Below the pieces are notes generated by a model. That model was not told the origin of the DNA and did not search any database. It was given only the letters and a program-made list of their open reading frames with translations. From Isoetes taiwanensis (taxonomy: Eukaryota; Streptophyta; Lycopodiopsida; Isoetales; Isoetaceae), in assembly GCA_021234155.1 (NCBI GenBank), contig JAJEKV010000031.1:17305233-17369232 (forward strand): a DNA stretch of 64,000 nt. Reading direction: 5' to 3'. Positions 24,268-36,186 of this stretch are shown here, piece after piece (position 1 is the first letter of the stretch; each line of letters begins with the position of its first letter). The translations under genes and the position numbers were made by a program.

Positions 24268-24759
24268 TCACCATCTGTACATAGAGGCGAAGAGCTTGTC
24301 CATGATGGTGGTGTAAGTGAAAATATCAGGATCAGAACCCTTCGACAAAAGATAATTAAGAAGTTTGTGTGCAGCTTCATAGTTGCTAGATTTGCAGACA
24401 CTATCAACAATTATGTTGATGGTGATCTCATTTGGATTGCAGCCTTTAGAAATCATCTCCTTCAGTAGGTCATGTGCTTTCTCAATTCTACCAGCCTTAA
24501 AAAATCCATCTAACAAAGTATTATATGTGAAAATACCTGGTTTGCAGCCATTCTCACTCAAATCAAAGCCCTCCAATCAAAGTGGTGAAGGTGAAAATAT
24601 CAGGCTTGTATCCCCTTTTGCACATCTCTGCCAAAAGCTCATGCGCCTTCCCATTTTGTTTGCCCTGCAGAGGCCATTGATGAGGCTGTTATATGTGATC
24701 ACTGTTGGCGGATAATTCAAGCGGCAAATTCCTGGACGATGTCCTTTTTCTGTTACCAC
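24268..24759 (-). pseudogene. P-type PPR gene fragment
   Basis: The reverse-strand frames at 24,577-24,759 and 24,268-24,576 hold classic 35-residue repeats: PPTVITYNSLINGLCRANK, CKPGIFTYNTLLDGFFKAG followed by IEKAHDLLKEMISKGCNPNE, and a third with DIFTYTTIMDKL. Intact P-type PPR proteins bind organellar RNA. A frameshift lies between the two blocks near 24,580-24,640, and the N- and C-termini are absent. Nearby flanks contain no other PPR repeats, so this is a fragment. Confidence 0.85.
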
Positions 24760-24867
24760 AAAACGGACATGGCATGATGGGTAGATTTATCAGAAACCCT
24801 TCTCAAAACTCCCACCAACGAAGGAATGGTACAGGCATGTTCTTGAAGGGCAGCTCTCCCTTTTGCA

Positions 24868-25802
24868 CTAGAACACAATAGCTCTAATATGGAAACTGCA
24901 ATTTCTCGCCCTCAAACAGCTTAATCCGACTAGAGCAATATCATCGCTTTCATCCTGAATCAGATCCAGAATACCAGAACCGAGGAAATTAAAACTCCTT
25001 CCAACATGAAAGCCCAAATCTTCTGCCATAGCCAGAATCTCTGTAAGCTTTGCAACATTCATCCTCTCTTCTATACCCGCATCCATGAGAACTCAAGCAG
25101 ATCAACAATGCGTACGAGGCAGGTTTCATAGTGTGAATTTCAACGGATGGGCTGTGGCAGAATCTAAGGGGCAACTTAACTTAGAGTTTTTTTTTTCAGG
25201 CGCTTATGACAAAGGCAGAAAACAGAGGTGGCAGAGAGGGAAACGATCTACGTTGGGAGGATTTATTTGGAGAGGGAGAGGAAGGCGAATGGGAAGAGTG
25301 GGTTGGAAATGAAGGGGGCGTTGCTACAGCATCCATGTGACCTTTTCTAAACTCGCATCTTGTTTGTTGGACCTTCTCTGTACATATATAGAAGTGGAAA
25401 ATGTAATTGGAAACCATATGCAAGAGCTTAGTTACCTCGCAGAAAAAGCTTGGATTTGGAAGCCGAATCCAACGGCAAAGAAGATCGAATAGAGACCACT
25501 TCATTTTGAGCGCCAAGCGGCGAAGAAGAGTCTAAAAATGAAATAAAAAGCTCAGGCAAGCCCTGATCCACACATATTGTTCTAGTAAGATCATTTTGCT
25601 GCAAAATTTGAGAAATGCGTTGCAGAGCTCCAAAGACAGAATGTGGATCCGAAGATTTAAGTGCATTACCAGCCGCTTCTACCTGATCCCAAAAGCTTGG
25701 CTTTTTTCTATGAAGAACAGAGTTTGTCAAATACCAATCATGGATTAAATGCCTGAGGGCGTGGTTAGGAGTCAAAACTGGAGGAGAGGGAAGTTGCTGC
25801 AT
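24868..25802 (-). pseudogene. U-box/ARM-repeat E3 ligase remnant
   Basis: First frame 25,428-25,802 begins MQQLPSPPVLTPNHALRHLI, the C-terminal end of a plant U-box (usual form TPN.ALR..I..W), followed by a helical ARM-like linker with FGALQRISQILQQNDLTR. It ends at a donor-like CGAG/GTAACT near 25,436. Downstream, 24,868-25,086 reads LTEILAMAEDLGFHVG..ILDLIQDESDDIALVGL, ARM-like, in another frame. Intact relatives transfer ubiquitin. The N-terminal two thirds of the U-box, with the E2-contact loops, is absent and replaced by a local duplication. Likely dead. Confidence 0.65.
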
Positions 25803-25840
25803 GGTAGAAGGGCATGAAATAAAGAGCTTACTCGTCCAAA

Positions 25841-25936
25841 TTGGAAGCCGAATCCAACGGCAGCAAGATCAGAATAGAGACCACTTCATTTTGAACTGCA
25901 AGCGGCGAAGAAGAGTCTAAAAATGAAATAAAGAGC
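25841..25936. repeat. Local copy of part of the U-box gene
   Basis: About 95 bases match 25,456-25,551 (TTGGAAGCCGAATCCAACGG to AAAATGAAATAAA) in the same orientation, placed exactly where the missing U-box 5' part should be. Confidence 0.7.
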
Positions 25937-26215
25937 TTACTCGTCCAAATCCATCTGGAATGGAAATTGAATCACCACAAACTCGGCAGGTTTTGCTTTG
26001 ATTTTCGAGATCGAGATCCCTTACAGCAAAAACCATAACCAACCCATAGACCTAATTTTGGAGTTAACAAGAACCCTAAAATGAGCTGCTCGAGCTTTGC
26101 ATGTCGAGCAAAATAGAATGTAATATGAAAAAAAGAACTTAACGGAAAAATATATGATATATGGGTCTACACTATTGAAAAGATGCATTAAAATTAATTC
26201 AAGCGTATGCAAATA
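25937..26215. other. Short non-coding stretch
   Basis: No feature recognised. Confidence 0.3.
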
Positions 26216-26340
26216 CAATGCGCACTCTAGATGTACTAATTAGTAGGCCTTGTGCAATACGCCCATCAAATCATATAAAAACCATTGGAAAAACCGTACA
26301 AAAATACAAAAAAAACCCCCTGTTATTATGCTACATATTT
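26216..26340. repeat. Solo arm of the foldback family at 31,166-31,500
   Basis: GCACTCTAGATGTAC..ATTAGTA through ACCCCCTGTTATTATGCTAC matches 31,168-31,285. Only one arm is present here. Confidence 0.65.
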
Positions 26341-28182
26341 AAATTGAAGAGGCATGTGGTTGCGTTTTATTTGATGCATTGGTTGGATCAACACAGGGCG
26401 TAGCCAACAAATTCAACATTCCAAGGACTGCCTCCTTTTCGTTGCAACTTCTACGCAGAGCTATGTTTCCCTTGATCCACATGGTGGATAACAACTGCAT
26501 ACTTCTCTTCTAGCTCACTTTAGGATATTAGCTTGAAAGCGACGATGTAATGCTGTTGAAACAATTGCTATCTATTATGTATTTCCAAATTGGTGTACGA
26601 AGCATCAAGATTTTTGGAAGGCACTTTATAGACTCTGTGATGTGGATTTTCAAATCCATAGCCCATTTTCCCTCTTGAATATTACACGGCATGGTTATGA
26701 ATCAATAAACGTTAACAACTGGTTTAAGGATTGTGATTTTAAAAATGATGCACTGAACTAGTCAGTTCTGAGAATGCAAGAAAACTGTGGCCAGTTACTG
26801 GAGATTCCTAAAGGTAGAGGGCTAGCTCAAATCTTTGAAGAAAATTTATTATTGCCTCTATATCCTCACAAACATATCAGATATAAATCTCCATATTATT
26901 GTGCTGCTATACTCCATTCAGTCATATTTCCTTCGTACGTATCTGCAACACCAAACAAAGTACTAACGGGAAGCATCCTCGAGTCAATTGTATTCAACTA
27001 AGATCCTCAAGAAACGATCGCAATGATGTGTAGTCGTAATATGTTGTGCCTTACGATCGACTATGGATTCTTCTTTACATGTAATTAATGTACATGTATC
27101 AAAATATTCGAATCCCATTCAATGTCTTTTACACATTGTGTGTCCCAAGTATTCATCCAGTAACCACACTTATTTGTATCTAATATACAAGTGTAAACAT
27201 CTTATATCCAACCAACCAACTACACATCCTCCTAACCAACTACACAACAGGCCAATGATAATCACATCCTCCCATTTTCATCCTCCCATTTTCTACTCAG
27301 CTTTTATCTTGGCCTTTGAAAAATAATGAAAATACTTTCTTATTTTATACCTTCTGACGTCATATTCACAATTTATGTAAAGCTTTATTATTGGAGCGAA
27401 AACTAAAGCCTACACACATTATTGTGTCATCAACATATACCAGTTATACCCACACTATTTGCAATTACAATGTCCATCGCAAAACAATAACGCTATAGAT
27501 GAGGATGACTACTTGAAATGGCGTGTAGTTTTGGCCACATAAACAAGCAGTTGTATTTATTGTGATAAGATGAGCATACCCCAACCATTACCATGTTAAT
27601 TGATTTATATCATTTCAACATATATATTTCATGCCATTAGCTGCAACTTATGCTTTAATATACAAAAAGGACCTATATGCTAACGTGTTTCACAACAATC
27701 AAAGTTACATGTGATTCCCAATAGTTAATTTTAGCTAGATCAAATCTGTTTGGACAAATGATAGTGTTCTCATTATGATTCGAGTAAATCATCATTATGG
27801 TCAACCAACCTAAGTCATAAAAGATCAGATATTAAAAACAATGGATGCTCAATCAAAATAAACTCATGAGTAATGCTAATTACCACTTCTGCCCTCTAAA
27901 TCAGACATTACTTATAGTTGACACAATCCAAATTACAGCTATTGTTACCAATGCCTCGCAATAAAATCATTTCGATAGAACTATCTCATAAACAAAAACA
28001 ACGCACTATAAAATTTCTACAATTCAATATGTGAAACCAAATCCATAACTTTTCGTACAATGGTTCTTTATCCTTATCAATGAATCTTAAAAGCTTCCTC
28101 TATACCACCCTTGCCCCCTCCAAGCCACATTGTTTGCTCTAAGCAACAAATAAAACAACCATCTCTTCAAATTGCTACTAAA
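26341..28182 (+). other. Probable body of a Helitron-like element, no gene seen
   Basis: Upstream of a Helitron-type 3' end. No helicase/Rep protein or other coding family is recognisable, and the 5' TC terminus cannot be fixed, so the left limit is unknown. Confidence 0.3.
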
Positions 28183-28210
28183 GCCCGGCAACGCCGGGCA
28201 CTATAACTAG
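28183..28210 (+). mobile_element. Helitron-type 3' terminus, forward
   Basis: Hairpin GCCCGGC-AAC-GCCGGGC (28,183-28,199), 7 bases, then CTAG (28,207-28,210) followed by T. This is the Helitron 3' design (GC-rich hairpin, CTRR, insertion before T). Upstream bases match the reverse-strand copy near 33,095. Confidence 0.65.
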
Positions 28211-28636
28211 TATATAATATATAGGATAGTGGTGATGTGGTGGTGATGTGGATGATATGTGATCATGCGGAAGTGATATTATGAAGAATTTTGACATATA
28301 TGCATAAAAGTGCTTGACTTTGATTTTAGACCTTAGGAATGTCCAAATTTGATGGAATTTGGCAATTTTTCATGTGTGATGGATGAATGGTGTGATTTTT
28401 ACTAGTCTTCAAGATGCTTAGATGGTCGAAAGTCCTTCTTGCAATGTCAATATGATGCCAAACCAATGTTCTTCCTTGGCTTTTCATATTAAATTGTCTT
28501 CTACAAGTTGCCAAGTGATAGATGTCTTCAAGATTCATGCTCTACAAACACATTATGGAGTCAAATGTTAGCAAAGTGTGTGATGCATGCATATAGCTAT
28601 CAAGGAAATCATTGATGGAAAAATAAACTTGAATAT

Positions 28637-29834
28637 GTAGCACAATAACTGGGGGTTCGAGGGGGATTTGATATGAATACATAAATCATCATTCCTGAGA
28701 TCGTAGACCATACCCCTAAAACAATTGAATAGGTATTATATAAAGAAAAAAGGAATGTAGATTCAATAGAAAAAATAAATACGTTAGCTCGCTGTTTGCA
28801 TGGTTAAAACATTTGTATTAGAATATATTGAATTATTTTACTAGATGTTTGAGTCTCCCTATTTCATATTCTAAAACCTTAGGCAAACTTACCATATTTC
28901 ATATTCTAAAAGCTTAGCCGAACTTGTATTTGATATTTCAAAATCATAGGCGTCCCCAATTATAAATGACCATAATCGAAATGAAAGGCGCTTAGAGGCC
29001 TCAACATACAATCTGAGCCATATGACGGGTGTATCCGACGACCAAGGAAGTCCAGGGCGCACCTCGTTTAGCATATGTAGCAGGGAGTTCCAAAGAGATT
29101 TGATATGGCTGAAAAAATAACAATTCCTGAAACCATAGACCATATATCCCTAAAGCAATTGAATGGGTTGTTATTAAAAAAAAAACATAGATTCAAGATA
29201 AAAAATAAATGCATTTGCTCCTGGATATATTGATTAAAGTAGTATTATTAGGACATTGAGCTATTTTGTAGTTCGAGCCCCCATATTTTATATTCTAAAA
29301 TCTTAGGCAAAGCTGTATCGAGGTTCAATACTCCCTCAAAACCTTAGGCAAACTCGTATTTCATATTTCAAAATCATAGGTGCCTCCAATGATAAATGAC
29401 TATTAAGCGAAACGAGAGGTGCCCAGAGGCCCCAACATACGATCCGGATTCGTAGGATCTAATTTAATTTGACGATTGTGGTAGTCCAGGATGCACCTTG
29501 TTTAGAATATGTAGGACAATAACAGGGGGTTCCAGGGGGATTTGATATGGGTGGAAAAATAACAATTCCTGAAACCACAGACCATATATCCCTAAAACAA
29601 TTGAATGGGTTGTTATTAATAAATACACAAATTCAAGATAAAAAATAAATGCATTCGCTCGCTGGATATATTGGTTAAAGTAGTATTATTAGGACATTGA
29701 GTTATTTTGGTAGAGGTTCGAGCCCCCATATTTCATATTCCAAAATCTTAGACAAAGCTGTATAGAGGTTCCTTAGGCGAACTTGTATTTCATATTTCAA
29801 AATCATAGGTGCCTCCAATGATAAATGACTATAA
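28637..29834. repeat. Tandem repeat, three units of about 440 bases
   Basis: Units at about 28,637-29,079, 29,080-29,514 and 29,515-29,834 share GGGGGATTTGATATG, AGACCATA..CCCTAAA-CAATTGAAT, TTCATATT.AAAA and CCAACATAC. The third is interrupted by the MITE copy at 29,835; its expected continuation (GCGAAAC..GCCCAGAGGCCCCAACAT) resumes at 31,287. Confidence 0.75.
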
Positions 29835-30298
29835 GCATATTCACATGGGGGGTGACTCCGGGCAACGAGAGCTGTTGGATAGGCATATTCACCCCTTATT
29901 CCTTAATCTACACCGTACGTAAAGTTCCTCGTTTGTGGGGTATGCAAGTACAAAATTTGCTATACTGTATAACAAGATTCGCAAAATACTATAAGATTTC
30001 AAGTGGAATACTATATGGTGTTGATTTTGTACGTGCAAAATACAATTATGAGGGCTCTCGCTGCCCTACGTCACCCCCGTGTGAATATGCACCCAAACCA
30101 AAGGGGGTTTAAGGGGGATTTTAATTTAAATGTGTTGGACCCAATGGTTGTGTTAATTAATGTCAATGGTAGTTATGTGTTGGTTGTTAATGTCAATGGT
30201 TGTTATGTGTTGGTTGTTATGTGTTGGGGGATTTAATTTTTATATGTTGGATGTTAATGGTTTGTGTTGCAAAAAACTTTTTTGGCCCCTTCGGGGCC
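29835..30298. mobile_element. Second copy of the 128-bp-arm MITE, left arm truncated
   Basis: Inverted relative to the copy at 23,336. The left arm keeps only the inner 38 bases (from GCATATTCACATGG); the core and right arm are complete to about 30,185, followed by local GGTTGTTATGTGTT repeats. It ends near the TTCG-loop hairpin at 30,284-30,298. Confidence 0.75.
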
Positions 30299-30955
30299 TT
30301 AGGGACGCCTCCCCCCCCCTCCCCCCCGGGTGTGACAAAAATTTTAGAATTTAAACAAAAAAAAAACTAGAATTCATTTGAGGCTTTCATCACCTGTAGC
30401 TTTTGAATTTCATCACAATAAAACAAATAGAACATAAGTAAAAGTTACCATAAAGATAGAGCTCGAAGGTCCCATTATTCAGAAAGTCATAAAGTTTGCA
30501 ATACCCATACACAAACATTCTTCAACTGGAATTTAGGTTGAGACCTTTGGCCTCCATGGATTCTTGTGGTGAGAAACCAAAGTGGGAAACTTTTACGCTT
30601 GTTAGCACAAGGAGCTAGAAGCCTTGGAATTTGCTTAATAACTGCCTCAAAATCTAAAAATGCATGGTAATTTTTTGCAACCTTCATTCGGAATGAGCCA
30701 TAAAACAATATCCAATAGCGCAATCCTGTATTAATCAGCTGGTAGGATGTGGAAGCCTACCAAACCCGGCCGAAAAATTGTTGTTTTAGCATAGATAAAT
30801 TAACCAAACATATCCATATCATACACTATCAAAAAAGATCAGGGAGAGAGCTTTCCAACATAATAAAATTATCTCAAAGCGAGCTCGGATCAAAAGTTAT
30901 AATAAGAAATGTGTTGTCGGCGGGGAAACTGCACTACATGCGCCCTTCAAGCCCG
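30299..30955. other. Non-coding stretch
   Basis: Includes a C-rich run (30,310-30,330). A 78-codon reverse-strand frame at 30,487-30,723 has no known relatives I can name. Confidence 0.3.
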
Positions 30956-30964
30956 TCATGTGCC

Positions 30965-31131
30965 CATTATGCACCACACACACAAAAAGAGGGCTTTTGT
31001 TGTGAGCCATTGGTTGTTGACCATTATGCACCACACGCACAAAAAGAGGTTGTGAGCCATTGGTTGTTGACCATTATGCACCACGCACAAAAAGAGGGCT
31101 TTTGTTGTGAGCCATTGGTTGTTGACCATTG
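30965..31131 (+). repeat. Tandem repeat, three copies of 50-60 bases
   Basis: CATTATGCACCAC..CACAAAAAGAGG..TTGTGAGCCATTGGTTGTTGAC is present at 30,965, 31,022 and 31,072; the middle copy lacks GCTTTTG. Confidence 0.85.
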
Positions 31132-31165
31132 GAAAAAAAAAGGCTAAAATCAATGGCTCAGAAAT

Positions 31166-31500
31166 GGTGCACTCCAGATGTACGCATTAGTACATCCATT
31201 TGAATACATCACGAAATCATAGGAAAACCTTAGTGAAAAGCGTACAAAAACACAAAGAAAACCCCCTGTTATTATGCTACATATGCGAAACAAGAAGTGC
31301 CCAGAGGCCCCAACATACGATCTAGGTCGTAGGATTGACGAATCCGACGACTGTGATAGTTTAGGGTGCACCTCGTTTAGAATATGTAGTACAATAACAC
31401 GGGGTTTACGGTGTATATCTGTACACATTTTCAATATGGTTTTACTGTGATTTTAGAGGTCGTATTACAAGGGATGAACTAATGCGTACATCTAGAGTGT
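31166..31500. mobile_element. Foldback element (MITE-like), about 330 bases
   Basis: Left arm from GTGCACTCCAGATGTACGCA to CCCCTGTTATTATGCTACAT; right arm from ATGTAGTACAATAACACGGG to ATGCGTACATCTAGAGTG. The core matches the 440-base tandem units at 28.6-29.8 kb. The right arm with its flank recurs at 31,894-31,983. Confidence 0.65.
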
Positions 31501-31538
31501 GTATTATATTTTATGTTCTAATTCCAGTATTTGGGCGA

Positions 31539-31894
31539 AATCACACTTGCGCCCAAGCCCAAATACAAATAAAAAATTAGAAAGACACGCATCGGGCACT
31601 GTCCAACACAACCTTATCACACTGGAGCCCATCCAAACCAGAAAAGAAATTTGAATTTAAATGGCCAAGATTTAAATTTAATAGACAAGATCTTAATATA
31701 TCCACATGGCAAAAAATAATGCAATGCCAAAAGTTCAGACAGGCAATATTGCCCGTCCAAAACTTTAATGCATACCAAAAGCCACATCATACTTTAGGCA
31801 GCATGGTGTGATATGTTGGGTGCTTCTTTTATCCACATGACATGTTATTATTAGCCTACGCAAAAAAATCTTTGGGTTTGGGCAGAAGTGTGAT
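31539..31894. mobile_element. Small MITE with ~25-bp inverted ends
   Basis: AATCACACTTGCGCCCAAGC at the left pairs with the reverse complement of the right end (GCTTGGGTTTG-like, ending AAGTGTGATT at 31,894). It separates two direct copies of the flank (31,437-31,530 and 31,894-31,983). No target duplication could be fixed. Confidence 0.55.
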
Positions 31895-31985
31895 TACTGT
31901 GATTTTAGAAGTCATATTACAAGGGATGAACTAATGCGTACATCTAGAGTGTGCACTATATTTTATGTTCTAATTCCATTATTAA

Positions 31986-33020
31986 TAGTTGGGAAAAACT
32001 ACAAAATACCCTTATGTTTTGACAAATTTCACGACATGCCCTATGCCCTTGGTCAATGTATTTGGCTCTGTAGAATGTTGTATATCATCAAATGCCATTG
32101 TATTTTACGTATTTCATATATAGCCCTTCTGAATGGATGTATTTTTAGGGCAAGGATTTGACATCGACAGTTCTCATTTTTGAATAGAAAACAGAGCAAA
32201 GATTTAGATGTTCTAACCTACCTGATGGAATCCCAGTGGAAAACCTAATTCGATCTCACGTGCTTGAATCCGCTCTTCACTGCCATATAGATATGAATAT
32301 CTCTGAATACATCCATCTTGCATCTTTTCAAGGGCATTTGCCAAAGCAAAACTGAATGCAAATCCACCTCCTCCAAAAGCCGTATAGTAAGATTATATAG
32401 TAAGATTATCTAATATTTCGATCATGGCTCTCGGATTTGATGGTCATATTTGGAAAGAACCCTAATCAAATTATCAAGATAAAAACTATATCATCTCTCA
32501 TCTTAAGGGTATTTGGTGAATTGTGTAGAATCTTAAGGGCATTTGAATAATTAAGGTATATCTTAAGGGCATTTGAATAATTTTCAATAATATAAAATAC
32601 TAAGGGAAAAACTACAAAATACCCTTATGTTTTGACGAATTTCACGACATACCCCTGAGTTTTTATAAATTTTTGTAATGCCCTTGGTCAACGTATCTGG
32701 CCCAATGTATATCATCAAATGCCCTTGTATTTTATGTATTTCATACAGAGCCCTCATGGTGGAAAACCTAGTTCGACATGACATGCTTGAATCCGCTCTT
32801 CACTGCCATATAGATATGAATATCTCTGAATACATTGATCTTGCATTTTTTCAAGGGCATTTGCCAAAGCAAAACTGAATGCGAATCCACCTCCTCCAAA
32901 AGCCATATAGTAAGATTATCTAATATTCTGATCATGGCTCTTGGATTTGATGGTCATATTTGGAAAGAATCCTAATCAGATTATCATGATAAAAACTGTA
33001 TCATCTCTCATCTTAAGGGT
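31986..33020. repeat. Direct duplication, two copies about 610 bases apart
   Basis: GGGAAAAACTACAAAATACC through TTGAATCCGCTCTTCACTGC, GCAAAACTGAATGC and TCTCATCTTAAGGGT recurs (from about 31,991 and from about 32,605). Copies differ by small indels. No coding content. Confidence 0.8.
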
Positions 33021-33094
33021 CTTGATATGAATTAAGGTTTCTTAGAGATGTTATCCACTTTGATCAAAGTCAAATAGACAGAAAACAGAGGAAA

Positions 33095-33122
33095 CTAGTT
33101 ATGGTGCCCGGCGTTGCCGGGC
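33095..33122 (-). mobile_element. Helitron-type 3' terminus, reverse
   Basis: On the reverse strand: hairpin GCCCGGC-AAC-GCCGGGC (33,122-33,106), ACCATAA, CTAG (33,098-33,095), then T. The preceding reverse-strand bases (CAACCA, TCAAATTGC, CTAAAGCCCGG) match the forward copy at 28,183. The element body would extend rightward; its 5' end is not identified. Confidence 0.65.
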
Positions 33123-36100
33123 TTTAGTGCAATTTGATAGGGTGGTTGTTTGATTGTTAAGCATCGTTCTGAACATCAGCTCTATATGCAAGAACATGGT
33201 TGCAAAATGAAGGTGTAGCATGCATGAAAATAATATTTGTAGATAAGAACAGAAACAAAGATGTGATAGTTAGTCACTCAAGGATTCATTTTGCCAAAGA
33301 TGCCAAAGATGCCCTATTTTGTGCTTATTGTGTATAGGGTTTATTTGGTGTAATATGGTTGGTTGCTTTATATCAAATAGAGAAGATGCTTTCTATTATG
33401 TCGAAGGTAGATATGCATATGGCACTACTGGGATAGGGTTCTTGAACATAAGTATTTCAACAATGCCAAGCATAATTACATTATAAACTACTGGAATTCC
33501 CATTTACTTCGAGAGATATTGTGTGTTGTATACATTCCTTCCAATTTGGGAGAGAATATTTGATACTTATATAGAAGAAGATGGCATATAGTCGAGTCAG
33601 AGAGTATAATTGGTTGGTTTGATGTTAGTTGTTTGCTTGCAAGGTTACTGGAAGTTAGTTATTTACTCTGTTTGAGATCTCAAGGCATCATTGGTTGAAC
33701 GATTATTTGCTTGGCAAGGTAAATGGATGATAGTTGTTTCCTCGATTTGTAGATTTCAAAGCATTTCTTAAGTATGACGCAAAAAAATTAAAATTTGTAG
33801 ATTTTAAGATTGGAAAGTACAACTTTCCCATATGCATAGGAAAGACTAATGCAAATATGAACATTTTGCTCTAAAACTAAGTGACAATGATGAAGGAGAC
33901 GACTAATATTGGCTAAGACACAATTACATCCTAGATAATGTGCATAACACAATTATACAAATGTGTCACTTCAAATGATGCACTCTTCCTATCAAAAATG
34001 CAATTAGAAAAGTTGCTTTGAAAAGTTGCTTTGATATGGAACAGGTCTCCATATCAGGAAGCAACTCCCATCTTCTCTAAAAAGGAACCTGTCAAAGTGC
34101 AAAAGTTAGATGGTAAGAGCATCTATCTTATTCAGAATCCCAAAAGAGGAAAAAAAAAAAAAAAAAAAAAGTGTGTCGGTGTAGCTAATAGATAATGGGA
34201 GCATTTAGACAGTTCCACTCATAGCATTGCAGATTTGAAGTGGCATCTAACAAAAGGAAGGAGCGTATAGATAGGTGCACAGATGCACTTCAAAAATATA
34301 GGATTCAAACGTAGTGAAGAAAATTGGCAATTGGCACTTTGGAGACATATGACTCAAACCTAGTGAACAAAATTAGATGGCTACAACAATCTGGAGTAGT
34401 TGGGAGGACCAATCAATTTGTAAATAGGGCTCTTGCCCTGCTGCAATATTAAAAGCCTACTTATTATTGCAATGCACATATGATAACCAATCCTTACTTA
34501 CACAATTTACAAAGAAGCAATCCTTTAAGTACAACCATTCAACCAAATAATATGATGCTAATTCTAGCATAATTATCCAAAATGCCATTTGTTCAATGAT
34601 CACATCGATTAACTTTCCCTACGTAGAAAACAAATTGTGCAGAAAACCACGTCTCATGTTTTATTCATTTATCAGCAGCATAAAGCACGCAACTCGATAC
34701 CCCATTGCAGAACATTGATATTATGACATGTAATACACAAAAATTGGACAAAACATCTAAACATTAGATTTTACCTTAAAAATAGTTGAAGAAATTGTGC
34801 ATTTGAGGCAACATTTCGATCACTTCTTCAAATATTGTTACAGTTTACACCACACGTCTAAAAATTCAATAGCAAATTAAAATTTGAACTTCACTCCAAA
34901 TATATTGTCGTACTTATAGGCATAACAAACACCATGTAGTTTAAAGTCAACTCAAACAAACAAATTATACTATGTACATGCATTAGGGTTTGGTCATTTG
35001 AACCATGTAATAAGTTGGCCACTTTCCAATTTCATGATCAATAAATTTGGCAGATAGAAGCAAAGACTAAGGACCTAACGTGTTTGTAAATACAATGCCT
35101 CGTCATAGGAAGTGGTATAGACTTATAGAATTTTTTTTGTCAGCTTCAGTATTTGTTCACGAAAACATCTTCATATCTAACTCTATTACATGTCATCTAT
35201 CTCTCAAATAGACACCAAACTCCATACTGGAATGATTGGAATGATGCATGTACATAAACAACCCTACTGTATCTAAAATGGAAGTTCAACTTGTGCATTC
35301 GAAGGCACTTTCTAAAGTATGCCATAACATTGAAAGGATGCTCTTCAAACAATATAGGTCCATTCTCAAGGATGCTCTTCAAACAATATAGGTCCATTCT
35401 CAAGATTGCATCAATATAGGTCCATTCTGCTGTAGCATTGATTTTATGTAAGACAAAAAGTCTGGAAGTTACAGTTGATCGTTGACCTTTTCAACGATTT
35501 ACACGTTGCAAGGGATGAAACCTAACGTGGAAGAGGTTGTTTCACAGGGAACTCAACTGTCACACTTTCAGCAAAAACTACGATGACAAAGTGAAATAAA
35601 GATAAAGGTAAGGACCACATATATGTAAGTACTACCACCATACTACATAGACATAATGTTTGTTCTATATTCCAGAGGGCAGCATGTCCTTGTTAGAAAG
35701 ACAGTAGATATTTGTTGAGTCCCGTTATATATTTCTTATAACTTCTTATTGTAAGATCAAGGCTACTCACTTCAACAGTATCAACTTTTTGGAGAGGACT
35801 TTGTGCCAAGAGACACACGGTCACTTATTGGGTTACTCAGTCCTCCAAGAAATAAGACGCCTTCCAGTAAGTCGTGTGCAGACACTTGCAACATATCTAA
35901 GAAGGGGCAAAATATAGGAAGTTCAGACCTATGAAGCACAGGAACTTACAAAACAAAATGGAAGCAGCAAAGGGAAAAAACCTAGGAGCGAGCATTACCA
36001 AAGAAGCCCCTACCTGAATAAATAGAAAATGCGTTGAAGACTCCATTCTCGGCATGCATACAAATAGAATGACACATAACGGTCCACATTCAAAAAAACA

Positions 36101-36186
36101 TGCCTCAGCAGAGAAGCTCAAGCATTTAAATCTGCCTGTATTGAATAGAGCATTAAAATACGACAAATTCATCCATGAAAGAGCTT
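33123..36186. other. Long stretch without recognised gene
   Basis: AT-rich. A21 homopolymer at 34,150-34,170. A 35-base direct repeat (GGATGCTCTTCAAACAATAT) at 35,337 and 35,373. Probably includes the body of the reverse-strand Helitron-like element. Confidence 0.35.

Noticed and set aside
23405-30112. Conserved protein encoded by the MITE core (86 and 95 codons in the two copies)
   Set aside because: The copies are nearly identical in DNA, and most differences change the residue (S/G, R/I, R/Y, L/P), so an open frame by recent copying explains it.
28183-33122. A single 5-kb DNA transposon bounded by the CCCGGC hairpins as terminal inverted repeats
   Set aside because: Each side has the Helitron order hairpin, short spacer, CTAG, T, and the interior is a patchwork of unrelated repeats; no target duplication is seen.
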